Shown here: one piece after another, positions 17,436 through 26,580 of the stretch
Numbering within the stretch: the first letter of the stretch is position 1
Layout of the letters: each line of letters opens with the position of its first letter
From: Croceivirga sp009797885
GTDB taxonomy: Bacteria > Bacteroidota > Bacteroidia > Flavobacteriales > Flavobacteriaceae
Length of the DNA: 64,000 bases
NCBI GenBank assembly: GCA_045866215.1
Contig: AP035880.1
Span: 4,092,001 to 4,156,000, forward strand
Direction: 5' to 3'
Notes under the pieces: generated by a model
Database searches by the model: none
What the model was told of the DNA's origin: nothing
What the model saw: the letters and a program-made list of their open reading frames with translations, nothing else
Made by a program: the position numbers and the translations under genes

Positions 17436-19775
17436 TTATGTCTTTTTCACAGTCAATTCGCTTTCAACCGTCAAATCTTGTCCCAAAAGGGAAAGATTTA
17501 CGGCACCATTACCAGTATTGGTAATGGCAATTTTTTCCTCGGAAACCTTTATTTTCAAATAGTTACCCTTCCAATTGATGGGATAGGTGATTTCCCGGAT
17601 TTGAGGCGGCAATTTAGGATTAATTCGCAATTTTCCATCCAACATTCGTACCCCTCCAAATCCACAGACCAAAATTTGCCAAATGCCCCCCAATGAAGCC
17701 GCATGAATACCATGGTCCGAACTTTTCATATTGGGCCCCAAATCTATTCTTGCCGCCCGCTCAAACAAGGCGTAGGCCAAGGGCAGATTATCAATGTCCG
17801 CTGCTAATATGGCATGTGTGGATAAACTCAATGAGGAATCATGCAAGGTCCTTGGCTCATAGTATTCATAGTTGGCTTTTTTAATGGCATGATCAAACTT
17901 ATGTTCCAACAGGTACATGAGCATGACCACGGAAGCTTGTTTGGTAACCTGTATTTGGTTCACTTGATCTAAGTTGTAATCTTGAAAAATGGATCCGACC
18001 TGTTTTTGGTTTTTGTACTTGGTCAAATCCATTTCCCGCAGTGATAGGTAATCGTCGTCCTGAGGGATCACATTATCGGTGTTGGGCTGCGGAAGGTACA
18101 CCTTGTCAAAACGTGTCCTTAATTCCGCAATCTCCTCATCCAAATTGAGTTTTTGGTTAAGCGTTTCAAAGAGTGCGGGATTTTCGGTTTTAAGGATATC
18201 ATAATATCGGGAAGCATTCTCCATGCACCATCTAGCCGTATGATTGGTAAAGGCATCGTTATTGACATGCTCTTTGTACTCATCCGGGCCTACTACATTG
18301 TTAATGTGGTATTCCTGTTTTTCTTCGTTCCATTCCAAACGACTGCTCCAGAAAATACCGGTGTCCAGAAGAATCTCATAGCCATATTTTTCCATAAAAT
18401 CATCATCCCCGGTTATCATATAGTATTGCCAAACGGCAAAAGCAATGTCCGAGGTGATATGTTGTTCAATAAAACCACTCCATATTTTGGTGGCCTCCCC
18501 GGTAATAATGTCCGCGGCACCCCATACGGGTGTGACCTCCCCATCATCTGCCCAGGCCGATTCCCAGGGGTACATGGCGCCTCGATACCCATTTTCCCTT
18601 GCCTTATTGCGGGCACCGGCAATGGTAATATAGCGGTACTTTAAAAGGCTTCGTGCAATTTCGGGAAAGGTATAGGTGAAAAAGGGTACCAGGAATATTT
18701 CGGTATCCCAAAAGGAATGCCCCTTGTACCCTTCGCCGGAAAGTCCTTTGGCACCAATGCCGTAGCGTGGGTCATGTTTTGGCGCCATGGTCAAAAGTTG
18801 GTATTGGGCAAAGCGTATGGCCAATTGATCGTATTGATTTTCACTGTCCACCTGAACATCCATCCGTTGCCAATAGGCATCCCAGGCTTTGGCACTTTCA
18901 TCCAACAAGGCAGTATACCCCTTTTTGGATTGGATTTTTAGGTTCTCCAGGGACAGGGAACGGATTTCCTCCAGGGACATCCCGTCCAGCTCTTGGTCAC
19001 GGGTGGTATGGATATTCGAAATTTTGGTAAGATGAAGTGTTGTTCCCTTGGCCGGGGAAGATTCATAGAACATCACTACTTTCCTTCGATCCATTTCAAA
19101 TCGTGAAGAAACCTCGGCCTCCGTCCCCGAAAAATCGTGATGGGTGTTGTGTACAAAGGTTATTTCCGATGTGGTGGTGGTCTGCAACATTTGAAGGTAT
19201 TCTTTATCAAAAATTCGTTTTTCACCTTCCTCAAAATGTTGTGCGCCGCTATTGGTCACCTGCCCATTGATACCTGATTTGATTTGAATGTGGGCGTTGT
19301 CATCCTGCGGGGTAATGTTGACTTCCGAGCAAATAAGATGAAGGTCCTGGAACGAGACAAACCTTCGGAATTCAAAATCATAGGTCCTTTCCTTGAACAA
19401 CCAACGGAAGGAGCGTTTCAGCTCCCCGGTCTTGAGGTTCAGGTGCCTATTGTAATTGGTGAAGCTTCCTTTTTCAAGACTGAACAATTCACCATTGACA
19501 AAAATGTCCATGCCCAGCATATCGGCAGCGTTGGGCAATTCGGTGACATCATTTTTGCCTGGCTTGTTGAAGGTTCCGGATACAAACGTATTCCTTACTT
19601 GTCCAAGATAGCTTTCCTCCGTACAGCTCCGGGTTCCCAAATAGCCATTGCCCAGACTCATGACCACTTCGGCCTTGCCCTGGACATTTGTCTTAAAATC
19701 GGTTTCCGCAACAATCCAATTTTTGAGCTCACCTTCCCCTTGGTCGTATTGCATTAGCGTGTCGTTCTTATTCAT
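17436..19775 (-). CDS. GH65 disaccharide phosphorylase
   Basis: A 779-residue glycoside hydrolase family 65 enzyme without signal peptide, hence cytoplasmic. An N-terminal beta-sandwich (about 15-290) precedes an alpha/alpha barrel (about 320-690) with KGHSFWDTEIF (351-361), MYPWESA (401-407) and the catalytic acid Glu499 in VVGPDEYKEHVNN, then a small C-terminal domain. GH65 phosphorylases invert alpha-glucosides to beta-glucose-1-phosphate. The linkage (maltose, kojibiose, trehalose, nigerose, glucosylglycerol) cannot be settled by eye. The partner GH32 and ABC importer suggest a fructose- or glycerol-linked glucoside, which is inference. A second in-frame Met lies seven residues in. Confidence 0.88.
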   Translation of the reverse strand: MNKNDTLMQYDQGEGELKNWIVAETDFKTNVQGKAEVVMSLGNGYLGTRSCTEESYLGQVRNTFVSGTFNKPGKNDVTELPNAADMLGMDIFVNGELFSLEKGSFTNYNRHLNLKTGELKRSFRWLFKERTYDFEFRRFVSFQDLHLICSEVNITPQDDNAHIQIKSGINGQVTNSGAQHFEEGEKRIFDKEYLQMLQTTTTSEITFVHNTHHDFSGTEAEVSSRFEMDRRKVVMFYESSPAKGTTLHLTKISNIHTTRDQELDGMSLEEIRSLSLENLKIQSKKGYTALLDESAKAWDAYWQRMDVQVDSENQYDQLAIRFAQYQLLTMAPKHDPRYGIGAKGLSGEGYKGHSFWDTEIFLVPFFTYTFPEIARSLLKYRYITIAGARNKARENGYRGAMYPWESAWADDGEVTPVWGAADIITGEATKIWSGFIEQHITSDIAFAVWQYYMITGDDDFMEKYGYEILLDTGIFWSSRLEWNEEKQEYHINNVVGPDEYKEHVNNDAFTNHTARWCMENASRYYDILKTENPALFETLNQKLNLDEEIAELRTRFDKVYLPQPNTDNVIPQDDDYLSLREMDLTKYKNQKQVGSIFQDYNLDQVNQIQVTKQASVVMLMYLLEHKFDHAIKKANYEYYEPRTLHDSSLSLSTHAILAADIDNLPLAYALFERAARIDLGPNMKSSDHGIHAASLGGIWQILVCGFGGVRMLDGKLRINPKLPPQIREITYPINWKGNYLKIKVSEEKIAITNTGNGAVNLSLLGQDLTVESELTVKKT

Positions 19776-19809
19776 AGGTTTTTCTTTATTATAAAACCCG
19801 AATGACTTT

Positions 19810-19970
19810 GAGCCTGTTTAGGATTGTATAAATTGTTTTTTCATGCCCCTTTTTGCGCATAATTTCGTTAAAATCTCATCAAGTAGCCCAGCTATTATCT
19901 TCAATTTTGCCTCATTCTGCGCCAAAAATGGTCTTTACAAAAATTCAATCATACAATCCTAAACAGGCTC
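19810..19970. mobile_element. MITE-like element with 20-base perfect inverted ends
   Basis: GAGCCTGTTTAGGATTGTAT at 19810-19829 is the exact reverse complement of 19951-19970. The 121-base interior is itself weakly palindromic (TTTTTGCGC near 19850 mirrored by GCGCCAAAAA near 19920) and has no coding capacity. No convincing target-site duplication is visible. It sits in the gap between the ATPase gene and the GH65 gene, inside an otherwise tightly packed operon, and may affect read-through. Confidence 0.75.
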
Positions 19971-20016
19971 TTAAAAAACTATCGGGTTGATTTCGCACTA
20001 ATTTACTATTGAATGG

Positions 20017-21129
20017 TTACATAATTCTTTTTTCGGTATCCGCTTCAAAAAACCGAAGCCTGTCAATATCCACCCCAATAGTGATTTTATCACCTACGGC
20101 ATAGGCCAGTTGTGAATTGCTCCTGAAGCAGAAACTATGATCGGGATTGCCGGAAAAATGGAAATAGACAAAGGTCTCACTGCCTATGGGTTCCAGGGCT
20201 TCCACTTCAATTTCCATACTTTCGGAAAGGCGTTTCCCTTTTTCCACGGCCTTGTCATAGATATATTCCGGGCGGAAGCCGAAAACTACGTTTTTACCTT
20301 CATAAGGTTTTAAACAGGGCCTTAGATCTTTGGGAACAGCAAACTGTAAATCCTTGGACTTAAAGGTTGCTTCCTTCTGCATCACGATTTTCCCTTCTAT
20401 AAAATTCATGGAAGGGCTACCAATGAACCCCGCCACAAACTTATTTTGGGGGTTGTTGAACAGGTTCATGGGAGAGTCAAATTGTTGGACAATACCATCC
20501 TTTAATACGACAATACGATCGCCCATGGTCATGGCTTCAATCTGGTCGTGGGTAACATAAACGATGGTAGCGTCCAACTGGCGGTGCAGCTTTTTGATTT
20601 CGGCACGCATCTGGACCCTTAATTTGGCATCCAGGTTGGACAAGGGCTCATCGAATAGGAATACCTTTGGATCCCGTACTATGGAACGGCCAATGGCCAC
20701 CCTTTGACGTTGTCCCCCGGACATATCCTTGGGACGCCTATCCAATAAATGGGTAATGTCCAATATCTTGGCAGCATGTTCCACCTTGTGCTTTATTTCC
20801 TGTTTTGGGGTCTTTCTAAGCTTTAAGCCAAAGGCCATATTATCAAAGACGGTCATATGGGGATACAGCGCATAGTTTTGGAATACCATGGCAATATCAC
20901 GGTCCTTTGGGGAAAGCTCGTTCATGCGCCCACCATCAATTTGCAGTTCCCCGGAAGTGATTTCCTCCAGTCCTGCGATCATTCGCAATAATGTGGATTT
21001 TCCACAGCCAGAAGGCCCTACCAGAACAACAAATTCCTTATCCTGGATGCTTAGGTTCGCCTTTTGAATGGTGGCCCGTTCTGCACCAGGATATACTTTT
21101 TCAAGATTCTCAATTTGTATTGTTGCCAT
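20017..21129 (-). CDS. Sugar ABC transporter ATPase, UgpC/MalK type
   Basis: A 370-residue ATPase that powers carbohydrate import. Walker A GPSGCGKST (38-46), signature MSGGQRQRVAIGR (136-148), Walker B VFLFDEP with Glu161, H-loop YVTHDQIEAM, and a C-terminal TOBE/MalK regulatory domain (about 240-370, with VFGFRPEYI). It would dimerise beneath the two permeases of this locus. It is 22 bases downstream of the MalG-like gene. The name ugpC is commonly used for this family, but glycerol-3-phosphate specificity is not implied. Confidence 0.92.
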   Translation of the reverse strand: MATIQIENLEKVYPGAERATIQKANLSIQDKEFVVLVGPSGCGKSTLLRMIAGLEEITSGELQIDGGRMNELSPKDRDIAMVFQNYALYPHMTVFDNMAFGLKLRKTPKQEIKHKVEHAAKILDITHLLDRRPKDMSGGQRQRVAIGRSIVRDPKVFLFDEPLSNLDAKLRVQMRAEIKKLHRQLDATIVYVTHDQIEAMTMGDRIVVLKDGIVQQFDSPMNLFNNPQNKFVAGFIGSPSMNFIEGKIVMQKEATFKSKDLQFAVPKDLRPCLKPYEGKNVVFGFRPEYIYDKAVEKGKRLSESMEIEVEALEPIGSETFVYFHFSGNPDHSFCFRSNSQLAYAVGDKITIGVDIDRLRFFEADTEKRIM

Positions 21130-21151
21130 TTATTCGATGTTAGTCAATTTT

Positions 21152-21976
21152 TTATCCTTTTAGTCCTGAACTTGCCACACCTTGCACAAAATAGCGTTGG
21201 AAAACTATAAAAATGACAAGGGTAGGCAATGATATCAAAATAGTGCCCGCCATGAGCAGTGGCCAATCCGTTAATAGTTCGGTCCGTAAACTTGCCATGC
21301 CCAGGGGTAGGGTATACATATCCTCTGTGTAGGTTACGATAACGGGCCAAAGGAATTCGTTCCATGAGCCCTGAAAGGTATAGATGGCTACCGCTGCCAA
21401 TGCCGGTTTGGAAATGGGCAGGAATACTTGCCAGAAAATCCTAAAATAAGAGCATCCATCAATCAGGGCGGCTTGTTCCAGGTCTTTTGGAATGGTCTCA
21501 AAAAATTGTTTCATTAAAAAAATATTGGTGACCCCGACCAATCCGGGAATGATGAGCCCTGCATAACTGTTGATCATGCGGAATTCATTCAAGATAATAA
21601 ACTTGGGCACCAGGAGGATGATGCCCGGTATCATTAAACTACTTAACAACAATCCAAAAATCAGTTTTCGCCCCTTGAATTCCAGTCGGGCAAAAGCAAA
21701 GCCCGCCAAAGCTGAAAAAAACACGTTGGTCACCGTCTGTACCAAGGTTACAAGGACACTGTTGAACAACCATTTTTCAAAAGGAAGCTCGTTCCAAACA
21801 TTTTTGTAATTGTCCAAAGTAAAGGTCTCGGGCAAAAGCTTTATGGGCCAATCAAACACATTTTTATCCGCATTGAAGCTTATGGACAATGAAAACAAAA
21901 ATGGACCAATATAGATTAAGGTCGCTATTCCAAGAATTGCAAAAAACAGGATTTTTTGAATTTTTAAGGCTTTCAT
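21152..21976 (-). CDS. Sugar ABC transporter permease, MalG type
   Basis: Inner-membrane permease of 274 residues with six predicted helices. The cytoplasmic EAA loop reads EQAALIDGCSYFRIFWQVFLP, the contact site for the ATPase coupling helix. The frame opens at a TTG at 21982, but the ATG at 21976 overlaps the GH32 stop as ATGA, a strong sign of coupled translation, so I use it. It pairs with the MalF-like permease on the far side of the GH32 gene. Confidence 0.9.
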   Translation of the reverse strand: MKALKIQKILFFAILGIATLIYIGPFLFSLSISFNADKNVFDWPIKLLPETFTLDNYKNVWNELPFEKWLFNSVLVTLVQTVTNVFFSALAGFAFARLEFKGRKLIFGLLLSSLMIPGIILLVPKFIILNEFRMINSYAGLIIPGLVGVTNIFLMKQFFETIPKDLEQAALIDGCSYFRIFWQVFLPISKPALAAVAIYTFQGSWNEFLWPVIVTYTEDMYTLPLGMASLRTELLTDWPLLMAGTILISLPTLVIFIVFQRYFVQGVASSGLKG

Positions 21977-23502
21977 GTCCAAATACTTTTAACCGTTCGT
22001 ATGTCTACTTTTTCAAAATGGGCCTTACCGCCCCTTGCAAACAGTTTAATGGTGTTACCGTCCTCATCGGGAAATACCAAATTGGTAAGGGTATGCGTGC
22101 CGTTTTGGACAAAGACCTCCACAATGGATTGGTCAACAAAAATGTCGAGCTGTATGGTTTGCCATGTGGTATCTATGGGCACGGTGTCTTTTCCAAAGAA
22201 TTTCGCATTGAATTTATGGGATGAAGATGCTGTCCGGTCAATAAAAATTTCCCCTTTTCCAAAGTCTACGCCAACAACGGTTTCACAGTTTTTTGACTTC
22301 AGGATTTTGATTCCAGCGGTGGTAATGCCTTCATTTTTGATGGTGAGGCGGGCCACAAAGCTTTTGCATTTAAACGGCGGTTCCACGATCCCGTTGTACA
22401 GTTGGAGCCCTTCCCGTAGCCAGGGTTGGCTGTACAACGCATTCAAATAAGAATGTGGGGGCCTGCTTTGCAATCGATGTCCCTTTTCGGTCTCGGTAAG
22501 GAACAAATCACGCGGAAGTGACATCGCTCCCCTCCAAATATGGGTTGGGGTATCCGAACCGTAGCAATGCGATCCCACCCAGGCCATCATGGTAACATGA
22601 TCCTTATGGTCCGTATTGGCAAAAGTTATCCCGGCATAAAAATCCTTTCCATAATCCAGATAAAGGGGGTAGTGAAGAGGATCGGGAATGAAATGGGTGC
22701 CGTTAAAGTCCCCGATAAAATATTGCATTCCTAACTGTCCCTCCTGTTGATGGCCGGCAGAGAGGGTCAACACCCATTTTTTGGTATCACTGTCCTTAAC
22801 CTGAAGCTTAAAGAGGTCCGGACATTCCCATACGGCGGCGGTGTTGCCCAGAGGTCCAAAATCACTTACTTTTTTCCAGGTTTTAAGATCCGTTGACTGA
22901 TAGAACGCCACTTTGTGTTCCACGGGAAGACTGACCAACATGATCCATTTTTGTATTCGGGGATCAAAGAAAAGTTTTGGGTCCCTGAATTCTGTTGAAC
23001 CGATGTCAAGCACGGGATTTTCTGCAATTTCCTGATAGGAAAATCCATCGTCATGGCTTTTTGCAATGCTCTGGTGTTGGGCCTTGGAGATTAGCCCACC
23101 TTGGGGATCAAGGGCATGTTCAAAAGAGGTAAAGGCCGCGATAAGGGTTTCCTTGTCCGAATCCAAGGCCGTGGTTCCGGAAAAGATCATATGTTCCTTT
23201 TCCGCAATGGCCACGTGATGTTCTTGCCAATGTACCCGGTCACTACTTGTTGCATGGCCCCAACTCATATGCCCCCATTGATTTCCATGGGGATTGTACT
23301 GAAAATAGAGATGATGGACATTTTTGTGCGTTATTAGCCCATTGGGATCGTTCATCCAATTCTTTTTTGGAGAGAAATGGAACTGTGGTCGGTGCTGTTC
23401 TGAATACGGTTTTACTTCCCCCATTTCTTCGTCGGCTTGTATGGTTTTAGGATAATCGTTCAGGATTTCCATTGGATTTTTTTGGTCGATTTTAATAGGC
23501 AT
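21973..23502 (-). CDS. GH32 fructosidase (sucrose/fructan hydrolase)
   Basis: Family 32 glycoside hydrolase of 509 residues: five-bladed propeller plus C-terminal beta-sandwich (about 370-505). The three catalytic carboxylates are present: Asp52 in WMNDPNG, Asp174 in FRDP, and Glu226 in WECPDLF. It has no signal peptide, so it cuts fructosides inside the cell after ABC import. Sucrose, sucrose-containing oligosaccharides or short fructans are the likely substrates. It is embedded between the two permease genes and overlaps both (11 and 4 bases). A start at Met11 is also possible. Confidence 0.9.
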   Translation of the reverse strand: MPIKIDQKNPMEILNDYPKTIQADEEMGEVKPYSEQHRPQFHFSPKKNWMNDPNGLITHKNVHHLYFQYNPHGNQWGHMSWGHATSSDRVHWQEHHVAIAEKEHMIFSGTTALDSDKETLIAAFTSFEHALDPQGGLISKAQHQSIAKSHDDGFSYQEIAENPVLDIGSTEFRDPKLFFDPRIQKWIMLVSLPVEHKVAFYQSTDLKTWKKVSDFGPLGNTAAVWECPDLFKLQVKDSDTKKWVLTLSAGHQQEGQLGMQYFIGDFNGTHFIPDPLHYPLYLDYGKDFYAGITFANTDHKDHVTMMAWVGSHCYGSDTPTHIWRGAMSLPRDLFLTETEKGHRLQSRPPHSYLNALYSQPWLREGLQLYNGIVEPPFKCKSFVARLTIKNEGITTAGIKILKSKNCETVVGVDFGKGEIFIDRTASSSHKFNAKFFGKDTVPIDTTWQTIQLDIFVDQSIVEVFVQNGTHTLTNLVFPDEDGNTIKLFARGGKAHFEKVDIRTVKSIWT

Positions 23503-24373
23503 CGGGAGGGAAATATTTTTTCTGGATTACGGTTGTTGCAAAAATTAGCAAGGCCAGTATGGCTGCCGAAGCCGCTCCGAAACCAAACCGGAAGTACTTG
23601 AACGAATTCTGATAGACGAAATAGGACATGGTGGTGGAGGCATTGTCCGGTCCACCACTACTCATGATGAAGATTTGGTCAAACACTTGAAAACACCCAA
23701 TTAAACTCATAATGACCACAAAATAGGTCACTGGCCGTACCATGGGAACGGTAATTTTCCAAAACTGCTGCCATTGGTTGGCCCCATCTATTTTGGCCGC
23801 TTCGTACAAACTTGAGGGGATGTTTTGAAGCCCTGCCAAAAAGGAAACCATAAAATAACCCGATGTGGTCCAAATGTTCAGCATCATTATGGACGGTAAT
23901 ACGGTCAGTGGATTGGTCAACCAATCAATATTGGATTCAATCCCTGCCGAATTCAATAGATAATTGAGAAGCCCTGGCTTGCTGTAGATCCAAACAAAAA
24001 TGATGGACGTCACCACCGAAGACGTAATGGCCGGAATGTAAAACGCTGTCCTAAAAAAGGCCCTACCTCGTATTTTCTGATTCATAATGAATGCGAGGAA
24101 CAAAGACAGCAGGGTTTGTACCGGAACCACACCAGCGGTATAGATAATGGTGTTTTTAATGGCCTTAATAAAAACCGGGTCCTTAAATAGTTCAATGTAG
24201 TTGCCTAGGCCTACAAAGGGTTTGTCCGGAATCAACAAGTTCCAATCAAAAAAACTTACTGCAAAAGCGAACCCAATGGGGAAGAAGACAAATACGGTCA
24301 ACAACAACAAGGGAAAGGCCAGAAAGAGATAGCCCCAGAAAAACTGTTCTTTTTTTCGACTTTTGAATTTCAT
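23492..24373 (-). CDS. Sugar ABC transporter permease, MalF type
   Basis: Inner-membrane permease of 293 residues with six predicted helices and no large periplasmic P2 domain. The EAA loop reads YEAAKIDGANQWQQFWKITV, matching binding-protein-dependent sugar transporters. It begins one base after the stop of the binding-protein gene and runs 11 bases into GH32. Together with the MalG-like protein it forms the transmembrane channel. Confidence 0.9.
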   Translation of the reverse strand: MKFKSRKKEQFFWGYLFLAFPLLLLTVFVFFPIGFAFAVSFFDWNLLIPDKPFVGLGNYIELFKDPVFIKAIKNTIIYTAGVVPVQTLLSLFLAFIMNQKIRGRAFFRTAFYIPAITSSVVTSIIFVWIYSKPGLLNYLLNSAGIESNIDWLTNPLTVLPSIMMLNIWTTSGYFMVSFLAGLQNIPSSLYEAAKIDGANQWQQFWKITVPMVRPVTYFVVIMSLIGCFQVFDQIFIMSSGGPDNASTTMSYFVYQNSFKYFRFGFGAASAAILALLIFATTVIQKKYFPPDAY

Positions 24374-24374
24374 A

Positions 24375-25595
24375 CTAGTCCAGTTTATATTTTTCGAGGG
24401 TAACCGCTAGTTCCTGGAGGGTTTGGGCGATATCCTTTTTTTTGTAAAAAATACCCTGCATCGCTGCCTGGCTATCATCAAACCATCGTTCCTGCATGTT
24501 AACCTTATATAATTTGGCATAATCCACACTCTTCATAAAAACACTGTAAAGACTATCTTGATAGAATCCATTTTCCTCGGCAACACTTTTTCGGGTAGGG
24601 AGTGCGATGCCACTTTCTGTCCAGGTTTTCATGCCCTCCTTACCACTCAGGTAAGAAAGCATTTGCCAGGCATCCTCCTTGTGTGTACTTTGTTTGGGGA
24701 TGACCATGGCCACCGAAAAGGCCAGGGTCGCCTTCCGTTTTCCTCGGGGAAGTTCCACAACACCATACTCCAGATTGGGGGCATTGTCCTTTAAATAGGG
24801 AATTAACCAGGCCCCTGAAATGGCCATGGCACATTGCCTTCGTGAGAAGACATCACCCATCCAACCGGCTCCTACATCGGCTGGATTGGTGGCTATGCCA
24901 TCCCGATAAAGGGACATCATGAATTCGGTCGCTTCAATGAATTCTGGTTCCCCAATTTTGATTTCCCCATCCTCCGTGATGATTTCCCCTCCGTTTTGAT
25001 AGGCAAATGGCATTACAATATCGATGGAGGGCTCGATTACAAAACCATATTGATCAATTTTACCATCTCCATTGGTGTCTTTGGTGAGCTTTTTCGAAAA
25101 CGTATAAAGCTCTTGCCAGGTCGTAGGTACCGTATCCAAACCTGCCTCAGCAAACATCCGCTTATTATAAAAGAGTACATAGGCGTTAAAGTCCTTTGCC
25201 ACGCCATAGTTTTTCCCCCGGTATTTAAAAGCATCCCTGAACACAGGAAAAAAGTCATCGATTTCAAAATCGGTGTCCTGCTCCAAGAAGGAATCCAATG
25301 GCTCCAGGACATCAAAACTCATGTAAGCCGGAGAGGTATCCCCTTTTAGCCAGAACAGGTCCGGGGCTTTACCGGTGCCAAGCATCAATTGCAGTTTTTC
25401 GGTATAGTTTCCCGGAATCGGTTGGAATTGATATGATATGTTGGGGTATTTTTTTTCAAAATTCCGTAAGGTTTGACGTATGATTTTTTCTTCAGTCTGA
25501 CTGGATTGCCAGGACGTATATCTGGCAACGGTCTGCTTTTCACCACAACCAAACAAGAGTAACAGTGGGATTAAATATAGGATATTGACTTTCAT
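24375..25595 (-). CDS. Sugar ABC transporter substrate-binding lipoprotein
   Basis: Family 1 extracellular solute-binding protein, 406 residues. From the ATG at 25595 the leader MKVNILYLIPLLLLFGC ends at lipobox Cys17; a TTG 21 bases upstream is less likely. NFEKKYPNISYQFQPIPGNY and ADVGAGWMGDVFSRRQCAMAISGAWL (split across about 220-245) are typical of MalE-like sugar binders. It should capture the oligosaccharide in the periplasm. It is the first gene of the operon, 19 bases downstream of a -7 box and an AraC-type direct repeat. Confidence 0.88.
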   Translation of the reverse strand: MKVNILYLIPLLLLFGCGEKQTVARYTSWQSSQTEEKIIRQTLRNFEKKYPNISYQFQPIPGNYTEKLQLMLGTGKAPDLFWLKGDTSPAYMSFDVLEPLDSFLEQDTDFEIDDFFPVFRDAFKYRGKNYGVAKDFNAYVLFYNKRMFAEAGLDTVPTTWQELYTFSKKLTKDTNGDGKIDQYGFVIEPSIDIVMPFAYQNGGEIITEDGEIKIGEPEFIEATEFMMSLYRDGIATNPADVGAGWMGDVFSRRQCAMAISGAWLIPYLKDNAPNLEYGVVELPRGKRKATLAFSVAMVIPKQSTHKEDAWQMLSYLSGKEGMKTWTESGIALPTRKSVAEENGFYQDSLYSVFMKSVDYAKLYKVNMQERWFDDSQAAMQGIFYKKKDIAQTLQELAVTLEKYKLD

Positions 25596-25613
25596 AATCA
25601 AGTTGGCGTTTTT

Positions 25614-25679
25614 CAAAAGTATTGGTAAAAAACCACCTTTATTTTTTCGATATTTGCAATATATGACTCAATATTTGCA
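25614..25679 (-). promoter_or_regulatory. Sugar operon promoter with AraC-type direct repeats
   Basis: On the minus strand TACTTTTG (25614-25621) is an exact Bacteroidetes -7 box, with no TTG at the expected -33 position. Starting 28 bases upstream of it are two direct repeats of ATATTTGCA, at 25650-25658 and 25671-25679, exactly 21 bases apart (two helical turns), with flanking TATG also shared. This geometry is typical of AraC-family activator half-sites that compensate for a weak -33. The divergent AraC gene starts 43 bases further on. One repeat could also double as the -7 box of that gene. Confidence 0.6.
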
Positions 25680-25722
25680 TTAATATGGATCTATCTATTA
25701 AAACCAAGTAATTTAAAGTTAT

Positions 25723-26580
25723 ATGAAAGCTGATTTCCAAAAATTATCTTCCAAATCCCTGAAGAATTCCTTTGTGGATTTTTGGGTGCAAGCACCCTCC
25801 TTTGGATTTCACTGGCATTACCATCCCGAAATGGAGATTTGCTACGTAAAACAGGGTAGGGGGAAGCGCATTATTGGGGAGAGCATCGAAGATTTTGAAA
25901 ACAATGATTTGGTATTGGTGGGATCCAATGTACCCCATTCCTGGATTACGGACGAGCAGTTCAACATCTCTGAAAAATCCGTTGAAGTTTTTGTCATTCA
26001 ATTTGGAATTGAGGTGTTTCAAAGATTTGAAGGAATGCCCGAGTTTTATAAGATTGAACAACTGCTTTCGCAATCGGGTAAAGGCCTTTTTTTCAGGAAT
26101 CCCCATACTATGGGTTTGGTAGCGCTTTTGCAACATTTGTCCCAAGCACAGGGATTGGATAAATTACTGAAATTAATGGAGTTGCTTCAAGCGTTTACGG
26201 AACATGGCGATACCGTGACATTGAATCCTACCAGCTACAAAATGGTCCATAAGAAGCATCAGGAGGAGCGCATATTAAAAGTCTGCAATTACATTCATGA
26301 GCATTATCGTCAACCCATTTCCATAACGGAGTTGGCCGATATTGTGGCGATGAACAATGCTTCGTTTTGTCGTTTTTTTAAAAGGATATTGGGAAAGACC
26401 GTAGTGGAATATATCAATGAGCTACGGATTTCCCACGTTTGTAACCAGATTCAGAATACCGGGGAACCCATTTATCGGATAGCCTATGATACAGGTTATT
26501 CCAGCATTGCCTATTTCAATAAACAATTCAAAAAAAGTACCGGCCTGACCCCAACGGAGTACCGTGGGTTGGTCGGTTAG
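25723..26580 (+). CDS. AraC family transcriptional regulator with cupin sensor
   Basis: A 285-residue regulator. The N-terminal cupin domain (HWHYHPEMEICYVKQGRGKR, about 27-46, then NNDLVLVGSNVPHSW) should bind the inducing sugar. The C-terminal AraC DNA-binding domain (about 185-283) contains both helix-turn-helices, ending in the signature AYDTGYSSIAYFNKQFKKST followed by GLTPTEYR. It is divergent from the sugar ABC operon and probably activates it through the repeats at 25650-25679. Its 3' end overlaps the convergent SIMPL gene by four bases. Confidence 0.9.
   Translation: MKADFQKLSSKSLKNSFVDFWVQAPSFGFHWHYHPEMEICYVKQGRGKRIIGESIEDFENNDLVLVGSNVPHSWITDEQFNISEKSVEVFVIQFGIEVFQRFEGMPEFYKIEQLLSQSGKGLFFRNPHTMGLVALLQHLSQAQGLDKLLKLMELLQAFTEHGDTVTLNPTSYKMVHKKHQEERILKVCNYIHEHYRQPISITELADIVAMNNASFCRFFKRILGKTVVEYINELRISHVCNQIQNTGEPIYRIAYDTGYSSIAYFNKQFKKSTGLTPTEYRGLVG

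Noticed and set aside
19284..19757. Plus-strand open frame of 157 codons opposite the GH65 gene
   Set aside because: It is the reverse complement of conserved GH65 N-terminal codons, has no promoter or recognisable protein features, and several similar shadow frames occur on the same stretch.
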